A stretch of DNA of 64,000 bases, from positions 248,001 to 312,000 of the forward strand of contig NZ_QJJQ01000003.1 in NCBI RefSeq assembly GCF_003201975.1. The letters run 5' to 3'. The DNA comes from Pseudogracilibacillus auburnensis. GTDB taxonomy: Bacteria; Bacillota; Bacilli; Bacillales; Amphibacillaceae. Positions 27,284 through 36,420 of this stretch are shown piece after piece. Position numbers and translations under genes: made by a program. The notes beneath the pieces are model-generated. The model had not been told where the DNA came from and did no database searches. It was given only the letters and a program-made list of their open reading frames with translations. How positions within the stretch are numbered: the first letter of the stretch is position 1; each line of letters opens with the position of its first letter.

Positions 27284-27865
27284 GTGAATTTGAACTATTT
27301 ACTTTTACATAGACAATTTTTACTTTTTTTATTTATCGTCAATTTACTAGGAACTATTTATGGTTATATATGGTATAAAAGTCAATTACTCATTACACCA
27401 ATCATCTTTCTTCCGTTTGTCCCTGATAGTCCAACAGCAAGTTTATTTTTTACGATATTTTTACTTTTTTTCATTTTTAATAAAAACGTTCCATATATCG
27501 AAGCATTGGCAATTACGTCATTGTTTAAATATGGAATTTGGGCTGTTGTTATGAATATTTTTACATTAATAGTTGAAGGCTCTTTAAGTTGGCAAGGCTA
27601 TATGTTAATCGCTTCACACGGTGCAATGGCAATCCAGGGATTACTCTATGCCCCTTATTATGCAATTAAATTAAGACATCTAACAATCGCGGGAATTGTG
27701 CTTCTTCATAACGATATTATCGATTACGTTTTTGGTATGATGCCAATTTACTCATCATTAACAGATTATATGAATCAAATAGGCTATTTTACTTTTTGGC
27801 TATCTGTTTTTACGATCTTTATAACGTATCGGATAACGATCCATAACAAGTTTAACTCCCATTAA
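27284..27865 (+). CDS. ypjA: DUF1405 membrane protein YpjA
   Basis: 193 residues with about six membrane segments. PFVPDSPTAS and the ending RITIHNK are typical of the DUF1405/YpjA family, always found after qcrC in Bacillus. No enzyme activity is known. GTG start after GAAGGTGTAC. The preceding qcr terminator suggests partial read-through or a weak own promoter. Confidence 0.8.
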   Translation: MNLNYLLLHRQFLLFLFIVNLLGTIYGYIWYKSQLLITPIIFLPFVPDSPTASLFFTIFLLFFIFNKNVPYIEALAITSLFKYGIWAVVMNIFTLIVEGSLSWQGYMLIASHGAMAIQGLLYAPYYAIKLRHLTIAGIVLLHNDIIDYVFGMMPIYSSLTDYMNQIGYFTFWLSVFTIFITYRITIHNKFNSH

Positions 27866-27910
27866 TGTTGATCAAGTTTTCATATATCAATTATCACCTA
27901 CATATATTTA

Positions 27911-28207
27911 ATGTTAACTGTGATTTATTGTGGGGTGATCTCTATTCATTTTTTTAGAAATAAATTAATGCTTTTTATATGCACTCTCGTAATAGGGGTC
28001 ATAATTATTTTATTTAGTCTAATTCAATTGAATCATGCCTATGCGAATGTAGGTCAAAGAGAGGAACATTATTCCATAATCATCGTACCCTTTTATTGGT
28101 TAATCTTGATCATCGGAGGCATTATCATGATTACATTATCTTATGTAAGTTGGAGAAAATATAGGGGAGATAAAAAGAGAAAGAAAAAGCAGAAACCAAA
28201 TAATTGA
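27911..28207 (+). CDS. Short YpjB-like membrane protein
   Basis: 98 residues with two hydrophobic segments (about 20-40 and 61-80) and a very basic C-terminal tail (RKYRGDKKRKKKQKPNN). Position after ypjA and the tail resemble the C-terminus of YpjB, a sporulation protein of about 260 residues in B. subtilis. If so, the large extracytoplasmic part is missing and this is a reduced version. The start is uncertain: ATG 27911 has no good ribosome site, while a GGGGTGATCT lies further in. Confidence 0.45.
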   Translation: MLTVIYCGVISIHFFRNKLMLFICTLVIGVIIILFSLIQLNHAYANVGQREEHYSIIIVPFYWLILIIGGIIMITLSYVSWRKYRGDKKRKKKQKPNN

Positions 28208-28283
28208 CATGTCTTTAGAATTTGACTATTATTGACTATATAGAGACTACACTATGATCAAGCATTAAATGGAGGAGTAATCG

Positions 28284-28964
28284 ATGACATTAGGAGCATA
28301 TTTAATCTATTTTGCTTTATTGATGATCTTACCGCTATGGGCACAAATGAGAGTAAAAAACACGTACAATAAATATTCAAAAGTTGCTACTTCGTCGCAC
28401 ATGAAAGGAGCACAAGTTGCTCGAAAAATATTAGATGACAATGGGTTATATGATGTTCAAATTGAAGAAGTAAAAGGGATGCTTACAGACCATTATGATC
28501 CACGGAAAAAGGTCGTTCGTTTATCAAGTGGAAACTTTCACGGGCAGTCGATGGCATCATCAGCTGTGGCAGCACATGAAGTTGGTCATGCGATTCAAGA
28601 TGCCGAAGAATATGCCTTTTTAAAGTTTCGCTCTTCTTTAGTACCTGTTGCATCATTTGGTTCAAATGCAGCAATATTTATCATAATTGCAGGGATTATA
28701 CTCACTAGGCCAAACCTAATTCTTTTAGGAGTTATCTTTATGGCGGCAGCAGTCTTGTTTCAACTTGTAACATTACCTGTTGAATTTAACGCCTCTAGCC
28801 GTGCAATGGATCAACTTGTTGTCACTGGCATTATTCAGAACAATGAAGAACGAGAAACGAAAAAAGTATTAAATGCCGCAGCGTTAACGTATGTCGCGGC
28901 AGCACTCGTCGCAGTAGCAGAATTAATGCGATTTATCTTAATATATTTATCAAGTAGGGATTAA
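28284..28964 (+). CDS. Zinc metallopeptidase, YugP family
   Basis: 226 residues with an N-terminal membrane segment, the zinc motif HEVGH at residues 98-102, and two or three further membrane segments. The MRVKNTYNKYSKVATSSHMK and VVRLSSGNFHGQSMASSAVA blocks are typical of the Zn-dependent membrane peptidase family (YugP). In B. subtilis yugP lies elsewhere; here it sits between ypjB-like and ypjC. Substrate unknown. ATG after GGAGGAGTAATCG. Confidence 0.85.
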   Translation: MTLGAYLIYFALLMILPLWAQMRVKNTYNKYSKVATSSHMKGAQVARKILDDNGLYDVQIEEVKGMLTDHYDPRKKVVRLSSGNFHGQSMASSAVAAHEVGHAIQDAEEYAFLKFRSSLVPVASFGSNAAIFIIIAGIILTRPNLILLGVIFMAAAVLFQLVTLPVEFNASSRAMDQLVVTGIIQNNEERETKKVLNAAALTYVAAALVAVAELMRFILIYLSSRD

Positions 28965-28966
28965 TC

Positions 28967-29209
28967 AAAGAGGCTGGGACATAACTAAAACGACCATATC
29001 GAAAGACGAATAATGCATTACCTTAGCGGAGGAAATATACGTAGACTCCTGCCGGAGGGAAGGCATCGGTGAGACCCCACAGTGCGTCAGCACGAGGAGG
29101 CTCACCAGCCGCCCGCGGAAAGCGAAGTATATTTCCAGAGCGGGTTATATGCAGCTACCATTGTTCGGGTTTTTCTTTGGTGAAAACACTTTTGTCCCGG
29201 CCTCTTTTC
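28967..29209. repeat. Intergenic repeat, family C
   Basis: The ends GAGGCTGGGAC (28970-28980) and GTCCCGGCCTC (29194-29204) pair at 10 of 11 positions, the second followed by TTTTCA, so the whole unit could act as a large terminator between two convergent genes. The inside (GCGGAGGAAATATACGTAGA, CCGCCCGCGGAAAGCGAAG, GTATATTTCCAGAGCGGG) folds on itself. A related right half is at about 24960-25065. Confidence 0.75.
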
Positions 29210-29213
29210 ACCT

Positions 29214-30083
29214 TTACGGATTAAGTGGCTGTTTCTTATCATCTAATGTAAATCCTTCGCCCATGACTTCGTGGACGGTGCTTACTGCAACAAATGCATG
29301 TGGATCTACATGGTTAATAATGTTTTTTAATTTAACAATTTCATTTTTTCCGACAATACAATATAAAACAGGTTGTTGTTCCCCCGTAAAATTCCCTCTA
29401 CCACTTAAAACGGTAACCCCTCTATCCATTTGTTGATTGATGATGTCAGCAATCTCTTTATACCTTTTCGATATAATCGTAGCTCCTCGTGCTGAATAAG
29501 CACCTTCTTGGATAAAATCAATCACTCGTGCTCCAATATAAACAACGAGTAACGTATACATTCCTTCCACAATTTTTAAATATGTAAAGATGGAAGTGGC
29601 AATGACGACAAAATCAAAAATAAACATCGTCCGTCCCATACTCCAACCGATATATTTATTAACGATCCTAGCAATAATATCAACGCCACCAGTTGTTCCG
29701 CCATAACGGAAAATGATTCCTAGACCGACTCCGATAAAAACCCCTGCAAAAAGTGCCGCTAACGTCATATCAGACTGCAGATCAATCGTGAATGGCTTTA
29801 ATTGAAAGATACTTAAAAAGATCGAAACTGCAAATGTTCCAATTAATGTATAGAGAAAAGTGATTCTTCCAAGTAATCTCCACCCAACAAAAAATACCGG
29901 GATATTTAAAATAATATTAGTAATAGCAGGGTTTAAATCCCAAACGAAATAAAGTAATAAGGTTATCCCCGTGAATCCACCTTCTCCAAGATGATTTTGC
30001 ATATTAAAATGTACGATCCCAAAGGAAAAAATTGCCGCACCGATTAAAATAAAAAAAATGTTTTTGATTCTTAGTCCAAACAT
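29214..30083 (-). CDS. ypjC: YitT-family membrane protein YpjC
   Basis: 289 residues: five or six N-terminal membrane segments (DUF161) and a soluble C-terminal DUF2179 domain from about residue 220 (GVTVLSGRGNFTGEQQPVLY). The glycine-rich loop RYGGTTGGVDIIARIV is a family hallmark. Function unknown; transporter-like. Opposite in orientation to its neighbours, as in B. subtilis. ATG after AAAAAGGAGAGATTGT. Confidence 0.88.
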   Translation of the reverse strand: MFGLRIKNIFFILIGAAIFSFGIVHFNMQNHLGEGGFTGITLLLYFVWDLNPAITNIILNIPVFFVGWRLLGRITFLYTLIGTFAVSIFLSIFQLKPFTIDLQSDMTLAALFAGVFIGVGLGIIFRYGGTTGGVDIIARIVNKYIGWSMGRTMFIFDFVVIATSIFTYLKIVEGMYTLLVVYIGARVIDFIQEGAYSARGATIISKRYKEIADIINQQMDRGVTVLSGRGNFTGEQQPVLYCIVGKNEIVKLKNIINHVDPHAFVAVSTVHEVMGEGFTLDDKKQPLNP

Positions 30084-30614
30084 ACAATCTCTCCTTTTTA
30101 AGCCGTTCTAAATTAGTATAGTAAAATTATGCTAACTATACAATGATAAGATTGTTCTTTAACAGCTAAATAATTTGTCAAATCATGTACTTTTAGCTAA
30201 CATAAATATAAAGTAAACTTGGATCAGTATGGAATTTCGACACACAGGACGTGCTAGGGCAAATGCCTGAGACAATGTTTTTCGATGGGTGGGGCGAGCG
30301 TAAGCGCAAATGTTTTCGATGGGACGAGCATGAAGCACAGTCCCAAATGCACTTCGATCGAACGAGTAAGCGCAGTCCCAGGAGTACTTAGTTTGCTTCC
30401 TTTCTCCATCTGGACCTTAGTTACACTTATTTCGGAGCTTGGCAAATAAATAGATGATGATTTATTTATTTGCATAAGTGCAACATCACTTCTGACTTCG
30501 CTTCTAGCTCGTCCGTCAGCGTGTTTGCTTTAGCGGAACTTAATCTCCCGTCTATAATTGAGGGAGTCTTAGTAACCCCGCGGAAATAAATTAATGATGA
30601 TGTAAGGAGAATTT
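30084..30614. other. Gap before mazG with tandem repeat units
   Basis: AT-rich for 150 bp (leader of ypjC on the minus strand), then family D repeat units to about 30385, then GC-richer sequence without recognisable features up to the mazG ribosome site AAGGAGAATTT. A 73-codon frame on the minus strand lies inside the repeats and is rejected. Confidence 0.55.
30235..30385. repeat. Family D repeat in degenerate tandem units
   Basis: CGACACACAGGACGTGCTAG matches 6817-6838. It is followed by three related units: TCGATGGGTGGGGCGAGC, TCGATGGGACGAGCATGAAG and CGAACGAGTAAGCGC. Two of them end in AGTCCCA (CACAGTCCCA and GCAGTCCCA). The array looks like repeated duplication or nested insertion of one short unit. 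Confidence 0.6.
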
Positions 30615-30950
30615 ATGAAAAAAGAGCGGATCTATTCGACAAAAGAAATGGAACATGAAGTGGATCAATATATTTCTCAATTTAAAGAAGGTTATTTTTC
30701 TCCACTTGCATTAATGGCACGACTGTCAGAAGAAGTTGGGGAATTAGCAAGAGAAATAAATCATACATACGGGGAAAAACCGAAAAAATCAACCGAAGAA
30801 ATAAAAACAATTGAAGAAGAGATTGGAGATATTTTATTCGTCTTAGCTTGTATGACTAATTCTTTAAACCTTGATTTATCGGAAGCTTTTCATACTTCCA
30901 TTACGAAAATTAATACGAGAGATAAAGACAGATGGACAAAAAAAGAGTAA
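30615..30950 (+). CDS. ypjD: MazG-type nucleotide pyrophosphohydrolase YpjD
   Basis: 111 residues with the all-alpha MazG motif: ARLSEEVGELAREI (E-x-x-E) and EEEIGDILFVLACMTN (E-x-x-D), which bind magnesium. Likely hydrolyses non-canonical or excess nucleoside triphosphates. First gene of a long operon running to panD. ATG after AAGGAGAATTT. dapB starts 40 bases after its stop. Confidence 0.88.
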   Translation: MKKERIYSTKEMEHEVDQYISQFKEGYFSPLALMARLSEEVGELAREINHTYGEKPKKSTEEIKTIEEEIGDILFVLACMTNSLNLDLSEAFHTSITKINTRDKDRWTKKE

Positions 30951-30990
30951 TATTATTTTGTTGCACGCATTTAAGGAGGAACATTTCAAC

Positions 30991-31794
30991 ATGACAATCA
31001 ATATCGTATTAGGTGGACCAAGAGGGAAAATGGGAACAGAGGCTATTAAAATGATGACAAATGAACCTCATTTTCAATTAGTCGCTTGTATCGATCGAAA
31101 AAATAATGGGAAAACATTACATGATATCCAGCATATTTGTGATGAAAACATTCCTATTTTTGATGATGCAGCGTCTTGCTTTCAAGAAATAAAAGCAGAT
31201 GTGTATGTCGATTTGACTGTCCCACAAATTGGCTTTGAATATGCAAAATTAGCTTTAGAGCATCATATTTGCTCTGTCATAGGAACTTCTGGTTTTTCCG
31301 AGGAACAAATAGATGAATTATCAATCCTTGCAGAGCAAAATAAAACTGGTTGTATTATTGCGCCAAATTTTGCTTTAGGTGCCGTTTTAATGATGTTATT
31401 TTCAAAAATGGCTGCTAAGTATTTTCCAGATGTTGAAATCATTGAAAAACATCATGATAAAAAAATTGATGCACCATCGGGAACTGCGTTAAAAACGATT
31501 GATTTAATCAAACAATCCCGTACTTCCAAAATTCAAGGACATCCCGATGAATATGAAATAATTGAAGGAGCAAGAGGTGGGGATGTAGATGGAATTCGTG
31601 TGCACAGTATGCGTCTTCCGGGATTAGTTGCTCATCAAGAAATTGTTTTTGGTAGCAAAAGTCAACTACTAACGATTAAACATGACTCTTTTCATCGTGA
31701 GTCTTTTATGGACGGATTGAAGCTTGCGATTGAAAAAGTTACTCATATGCAAAAACTTGTCTACGGATTGGAACATGTATTGGATGTAGAATAA
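30991..31794 (+). CDS. dapB: 4-hydroxy-tetrahydrodipicolinate reductase
   Basis: 267 residues; reduces HTPA in lysine, diaminopimelate and dipicolinate synthesis. The Rossmann motif GGPRGKMG is at the N-terminus. The substrate motif EKHHDKKIDAPSGTALK (about 148-164) contains the catalytic His-His and Lys. Start is the ATG after AAGGAGGAACATTTCAAC; longer frames overlap ypjD and are unlikely. Confidence 0.96.
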   Translation: MTINIVLGGPRGKMGTEAIKMMTNEPHFQLVACIDRKNNGKTLHDIQHICDENIPIFDDAASCFQEIKADVYVDLTVPQIGFEYAKLALEHHICSVIGTSGFSEEQIDELSILAEQNKTGCIIAPNFALGAVLMMLFSKMAAKYFPDVEIIEKHHDKKIDAPSGTALKTIDLIKQSRTSKIQGHPDEYEIIEGARGGDVDGIRVHSMRLPGLVAHQEIVFGSKSQLLTIKHDSFHRESFMDGLKLAIEKVTHMQKLVYGLEHVLDVE

Positions 31795-31849
31795 AGACAG
31801 ATATGAAACAAAGTGAACATTAAATTATAAATGATCGGTGGGGATTCGG

Positions 31850-32272
31850 GTGAACATTGCATTAATAGCACATGATAAAAAGAAAGATGATATGATAGAG
31901 TTTAGTATTGCATATAAACACGTTCTAGAGAGACATACATTATATGCAACAGGTACTACTGGAAAGTTAATCGAACAAGCGACCAATTTGTCGATTACGA
32001 AGTTTCAATCTGGACCATTAGGTGGGGATCAGCAAATAGGATCTCTTGTTGCTAGTAATGAAATGGATATCATTATTTTTTTTAGGGATCCATTAACGGC
32101 GCAACCACATGAGCCAGATGTTAGTGCATTGATGAGATTATGTGATGTCCATTTAATCCCTTTAGCTACCAATATTGCCGCAGCAGAAATTATCATCCTT
32201 ACACTTGAACGTGGCGACTTTACATGGCGAACGATTATGAAAGATCGCCAAAAAAAGGATGCAGCTGAATGA
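31850..32272 (+). CDS. mgsA: Methylglyoxal synthase
   Basis: 140 residues; converts dihydroxyacetone phosphate to methylglyoxal, releasing phosphate. The family core [29 protein letters not shown] (containing the catalytic Asp) and [15 protein letters not shown] is intact. The GTG 31850 follows GGTGGGG at good distance; a GTG 12 bases earlier is possible. Its stop overlaps the bshA start (ATGA). In B. subtilis bshB1 would come next; it is absent. Confidence 0.94.
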   Translation: MNIALIAHDKKKDDMIEFSIAYKHVLERHTLYATGTTGKLIEQATNLSITKFQSGPLGGDQQIGSLVASNEMDIIIFFRDPLTAQPHEPDVSALMRLCDVHLIPLATNIAAAEIIILTLERGDFTWRTIMKDRQKKDAAE

Positions 32273-33390
32273 AAATTGGAATTACTTGTTATCCAACGGT
32301 CGGCGGCTCAGGAATCATTGCAACAGAACTAGGTAAACTTCTTGCTGAAAAAGGCTATGAGATTCATTTTATTACATCAAGTTTACCTTTTCGTTTAGAT
32401 TGTATCAATCCCGAAATTTATTATCATGAGGTAGAAATTAGTCATTACCCGGTGTTTCAATATCCACCATATGATTTAGCATTAGCCGCAAAAATGGCGG
32501 AAGTAATTGATAGGGAAAAACTAGATATTTTACATGTACATTATGCAATGCCACATGCCATTAGTGCAATCTTGGCAAAAGATATTGCTAAACATCCCGT
32601 AAAAATTGTAACGACATTGCATGGAACTGATATTACTGTGCTTGGGATTGATCGAACATTTAAACGGATGATCGCATACGGAATTGAAAAATCTGATGCC
32701 GTTACAGCTGTATCCCATGATTTAGTAAACCAAACAATTCGTCAATTACATGTAGATAAAGATATTGAAGTTATTTATAATTTTGTTAATGAAAAAGAAT
32801 ATGTTAAAAAAGACCGAGCATTTATTAAAGAGCAATATGGTATTCAAAAAGATGAAAAAGTCATTATTCATATATCAAATTTTCGTAAAGTAAAAAGAAT
32901 ACAAGATATTATTGAAACGTATTCTATGATCGTTAAGCATATAAAAAGTAAGCTCATTTTAGTTGGGGATGGACCCGAATCTCAAACAGCTTTTGAAATA
33001 GTCCAAAAGTTAGGTTTACAAGATGATGTATTATTTTTAGGGAGACAAAAAAATATTAGTGATTTATTATCTATTTCTGATTTAAAATTGTTAATGTCCG
33101 AACAAGAAAGTTTTGGCTTAGTTTTACTGGAAGCAATGGCTTGTGAAGTTGCAACCATTGGAACAAATATTGGCGGAATCCCGGAAGTTATCGTCCATGG
33201 TGAAACGGGCTTTCTTGTGGAGATTGGGGATACAAGTCAGGCAGCCGATTATGCTATCCAATTACTTTCAGATCCAGATTTATTACGTCGCTTTTCACAA
33301 GCAGCTTTAAAACGGGCAAAAACAATGTTTTATTCGGACGAAATTGTAGATCAATATATTGCATTATATGATAGGTTACTTGAAAATTGA
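32269..33390 (+). CDS. bshA: N-acetyl-alpha-D-glucosaminyl L-malate synthase
   Basis: 373-residue GT4 glycosyltransferase, the first step of bacillithiol synthesis (UDP-GlcNAc plus L-malate). The N-terminal [11 protein letters not shown] loop, HVHYAMPHA and the C-terminal E-x7-E donor motif ([13 protein letters not shown]) are present. It overlaps mgsA by four bases. The de-N-acetylase gene bshB1, normally immediately upstream, is missing, so that step must be encoded elsewhere. Confidence 0.95.
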   Translation: MKIGITCYPTVGGSGIIATELGKLLAEKGYEIHFITSSLPFRLDCINPEIYYHEVEISHYPVFQYPPYDLALAAKMAEVIDREKLDILHVHYAMPHAISAILAKDIAKHPVKIVTTLHGTDITVLGIDRTFKRMIAYGIEKSDAVTAVSHDLVNQTIRQLHVDKDIEVIYNFVNEKEYVKKDRAFIKEQYGIQKDEKVIIHISNFRKVKRIQDIIETYSMIVKHIKSKLILVGDGPESQTAFEIVQKLGLQDDVLFLGRQKNISDLLSISDLKLLMSEQESFGLVLLEAMACEVATIGTNIGGIPEVIVHGETGFLVEIGDTSQAADYAIQLLSDPDLLRRFSQAALKRAKTMFYSDEIVDQYIALYDRLLEN

Positions 33391-33406
33391 AGATTAGGTG
33401 GATATT

Positions 33407-34609
33407 ATGTTAACAGATGCTTTTAAACGAGCAGTGGTCATTCTTGAAACAATTGAATCAAAGGGGTATGAAGCATATTTTGTCGGTGGCTGTGTACGAG
33501 ATTTTTTATTAAAGCGAAAAATAAAAGACATTGATATTGCAAGTTCAGCCCCCCCGACAGTGATTCAGCAACTATTTGATAAAGTAATACCAGTAGGAAT
33601 TGATCATGGGACAGTCATTGTTAGATATGAAGGTATATCATATGAAATAACCACGTTTAGACAAGACGGAACCTATTCAGATCAAAGACATCCAGATGAT
33701 GTAACATTTATTTCAACGATTGAAGAAGATCTGAAGCGGCGTGACTTTACGATGAATGCAATAGCGATGGATAAAAATGGTGCCATGATTGATTTATTTG
33801 AAGGAAAAAGCGACTTAAAAAAACAAATTATTCGCTCTGTTGGTGATGCGAAAAAACGATTTAAAGAAGACCCACTGCGGATTATTCGGGCACTACGATT
33901 TTCAAGTCAATTAGGATTTTCTATTGAAACAAACACATTAGCGCAAATGAAACAATTAAATAAGGAAGTGGAAACGGTAGCAATAGAAAGGCTAACAAAT
34001 GAATGGACAAAGTTATTTCAAGGTACGTTTGTCCAACATAGTATTGCCTATGTGATCGATATTGAAATCGATCAATATATGCCGATTTTCAAAGAGAACC
34101 GTTCATTGTTACAGAACCTTCCACATCCATTAACTCCTTTTCACTCGTTTGCAGATGTTATCGCCTTTTTTCATTATTTGGATCCGTCTATTCATATTCA
34201 AACGTGGGCAAAGGAATGGAAATGTTCAAATGACATAAAAAATAAAGCAATAAACCTTTATGATGCGCTCATTTACTATGAGGAAAATGGAGTCGATAAT
34301 TTACTTGTTTATCGTTTACAACAAGCATACTTCCGGCCTTTTCTACAGTTACTTAAAGTTATATGGAAAGATACGGAATCAACGTTAACATTGTTACAAA
34401 ATAAAAAAGAGTGTTTAGCAATTCAATCTAGGAATGAACTAGCTATAGATGGTCATGATGTAATGAAAATGTTTCCGAATAAAAAGCGAGGACCATGGAT
34501 GAATAGGATCATAGAACAGGTGGAGCAAGAAATTGTGTTTAATCGTTTACACAATACAAAAATAGCTATAAAGGAGTGGATAAGATGTCATCCACCCGAA
34601 ATAAATTAA
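33407..34609 (+). CDS. cca: CCA tRNA nucleotidyltransferase
   Basis: 400 residues; adds or repairs the 3' CCA of tRNAs. The class II nucleotidyltransferase motif GGCVRDFLLKR...DIDIA is at about 27-45 and the RRDFTMNAIAM motif near 111-121. The neck region DPLRIIRALRFSSQLGF follows. ATG after TTAGGTGGATATT. Its 3' end overlaps the birA start by 25 bases, consistent with translational coupling. Confidence 0.95.
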   Translation: MLTDAFKRAVVILETIESKGYEAYFVGGCVRDFLLKRKIKDIDIASSAPPTVIQQLFDKVIPVGIDHGTVIVRYEGISYEITTFRQDGTYSDQRHPDDVTFISTIEEDLKRRDFTMNAIAMDKNGAMIDLFEGKSDLKKQIIRSVGDAKKRFKEDPLRIIRALRFSSQLGFSIETNTLAQMKQLNKEVETVAIERLTNEWTKLFQGTFVQHSIAYVIDIEIDQYMPIFKENRSLLQNLPHPLTPFHSFADVIAFFHYLDPSIHIQTWAKEWKCSNDIKNKAINLYDALIYYEENGVDNLLVYRLQQAYFRPFLQLLKVIWKDTESTLTLLQNKKECLAIQSRNELAIDGHDVMKMFPNKKRGPWMNRIIEQVEQEIVFNRLHNTKIAIKEWIRCHPPEIN

Positions 34610-35562
34610 TTCAACTTTTATCTACACATAAAGAATCGTATATTTCCGGTCAATTTTTATCCGATGAACTTAATATTTCTAGAAGTGCTATATGGAAACA
34701 TATGAACGAATTAAAAAAAGATGGATACGAAATTGAAGGGAAAGCTAAAAAAGGATACCGAATTATTAGTTATCCAAATAAATTAAGTGAAAATACCCTT
34801 TCTTGGGGTTTAAACACCGAATGGTTAGGACAGACAATTATTCATAAAGAGTCAACTACTTCTACACAGCGAATTGCCCATGAATTGGCATTGAATGGAG
34901 CGAAACACGGAACAATTGTTATAGCTGATGAACAGACGAAAGGGAAGGGAAGGATTGATCGTGCTTTTCATTCCAATAACGGAAAAGGTATTTGGATGAG
35001 TATGATCTTACGACCGAGTATTTTACCTTTTTTAGCACCACAGCTAACGTTATTAACTGCAACAGTAATCGCAAATGTGATCGATGATTATGCTAATATT
35101 AAGCCACAAATAAAATGGCCAAATGATATTTTAATCCACGGGAAGAAGATGACTGGTATATTGACCGAAATGCAAGCAGAACAAGATCAAGTCCTTTATG
35201 TGATCGTTGGAACGGGAATAAATATTAACCAGGCGAAAGAAGATCTACCCGAAGACATCCAAAAGAAAGCAACTTCTTTACAAATTGAAACAGGGAAACA
35301 TTGGGATATGCTTCCAATGATCCAGCAAATATTACGAACTTTTGAAAAAAAATATAGTAATTATATTAATCATGGTTTTCAAGATGTGAAACAAACGTGG
35401 GAAAATTATGGTTTTAGAATGAATGAACGATTACAAATAAAATCAGGTAAAGAAGAATGGGAAGGAATCTTTTTAGGTATCGCCGAAGATGGGGCATTAC
35501 TTGCTAAAAAAGATGATGGTAAAATAGAAAAAGTATATTCAGCCGAGATTTCTTGGTTCTAA
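34585..35562 (+). CDS. birA: Biotin-protein ligase / biotin repressor
   Basis: 325 residues: N-terminal winged helix (ISRSAIWKHMNELKKDGYEI, about 28-47) for operator binding, then the biotin ligase domain with GKGRIDRAF (biotinyl-AMP loop) and KWPNDI. It biotinylates acetyl-CoA and pyruvate carboxylases and represses biotin genes. Start is the ATG after AAAGGAGTGGATAAG, inside the end of cca. Confidence 0.95.
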   Translation: MSSTRNKLIQLLSTHKESYISGQFLSDELNISRSAIWKHMNELKKDGYEIEGKAKKGYRIISYPNKLSENTLSWGLNTEWLGQTIIHKESTTSTQRIAHELALNGAKHGTIVIADEQTKGKGRIDRAFHSNNGKGIWMSMILRPSILPFLAPQLTLLTATVIANVIDDYANIKPQIKWPNDILIHGKKMTGILTEMQAEQDQVLYVIVGTGININQAKEDLPEDIQKKATSLQIETGKHWDMLPMIQQILRTFEKKYSNYINHGFQDVKQTWENYGFRMNERLQIKSGKEEWEGIFLGIAEDGALLAKKDDGKIEKVYSAEISWF

Positions 35563-35578
35563 GGAGGAGCTAATCCAA

Positions 35579-36406
35579 ATGTTAAACGTAGTTGATTTTC
35601 AGCGAATGAAGCAAAAGAAAGAAAAAATAACGATGATCACCGCCTATGATTATCCCTCTGCCAAACATGTAGAAGAGTCAGGTACCGATATAATTTTAGT
35701 TGGTGATTCACTCGGTATGGTCGTTTTAGGATACTCATCAACTACCCAAGTAACGTTGACAGATATGATACATCATGCCAAAGCTGTAAGGCGTGGCGCA
35801 AAAGAAACATTTATTGTCGTTGATATGCCATTTATGTCCTATCATGCTTCACTGGAACAATCAATCATTAATGCGACAAAACTTTTTCAAGAAACAGATG
35901 CACAAGCAATTAAACTTGAAGGAGCATCAGAAGAAACTTTAGCTTTAATTAAACAAGTAACAGCTGGTGGTATCCCTGTAGTCGGACATTTAGGCTTAAC
36001 TCCTCAAACGGTTAATGTCTTAGGTGGTTACCGTGTCCAAGCTAACGATGAAGAGGCGAGTCAAAAATTACTTGAAGATACAAAACGATTAGAAGAAGCT
36101 GGTGCTGTTGCCATTGTCTTGGAATGTATTCCTAAAGAAATCGGACAAGTAGTTACAGATGAGCTTCATATTCCAACAATTGGAATTGGGGCAGGTGCTG
36201 ATTGTGACGGGCAAGTATTAGTGTATCATGATTTATTACAATATGGGGTCGGTAAATTGCCTAAATTTGTTAAAACGTACGCAAACTTTAATTTATACGG
36301 AACCCAAGCACTACAGAACTATGTAAAAGACGTACAAACAGGACAATTTCCACAAGAAGATCACACATATACAATGAAACGCAAAAGTATTTTACCAAAA
36401 GCATAA
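35579..36406 (+). CDS. panB: 3-methyl-2-oxobutanoate hydroxymethyltransferase
   Basis: 275 residues, TIM barrel, first committed step of pantothenate synthesis (ketopantoate formation). Motifs MITAYDYPSAK, VGDSLGMVVLGY and GHLGLTPQ are conserved. ATG 16 bases after birA, with AAGGAGGAGC. First of the panBCD set. Confidence 0.96.
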   Translation: MLNVVDFQRMKQKKEKITMITAYDYPSAKHVEESGTDIILVGDSLGMVVLGYSSTTQVTLTDMIHHAKAVRRGAKETFIVVDMPFMSYHASLEQSIINATKLFQETDAQAIKLEGASEETLALIKQVTAGGIPVVGHLGLTPQTVNVLGGYRVQANDEEASQKLLEDTKRLEEAGAVAIVLECIPKEIGQVVTDELHIPTIGIGAGADCDGQVLVYHDLLQYGVGKLPKFVKTYANFNLYGTQALQNYVKDVQTGQFPQEDHTYTMKRKSILPKA

Positions 36407-36420
36407 AGTAGGTAGTAAAC

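Noticed and set aside
30254-30475. Minus-strand frame of 73 codons before mazG
   Set aside because: Coincides with tandem family D repeat units; no ribosome site.
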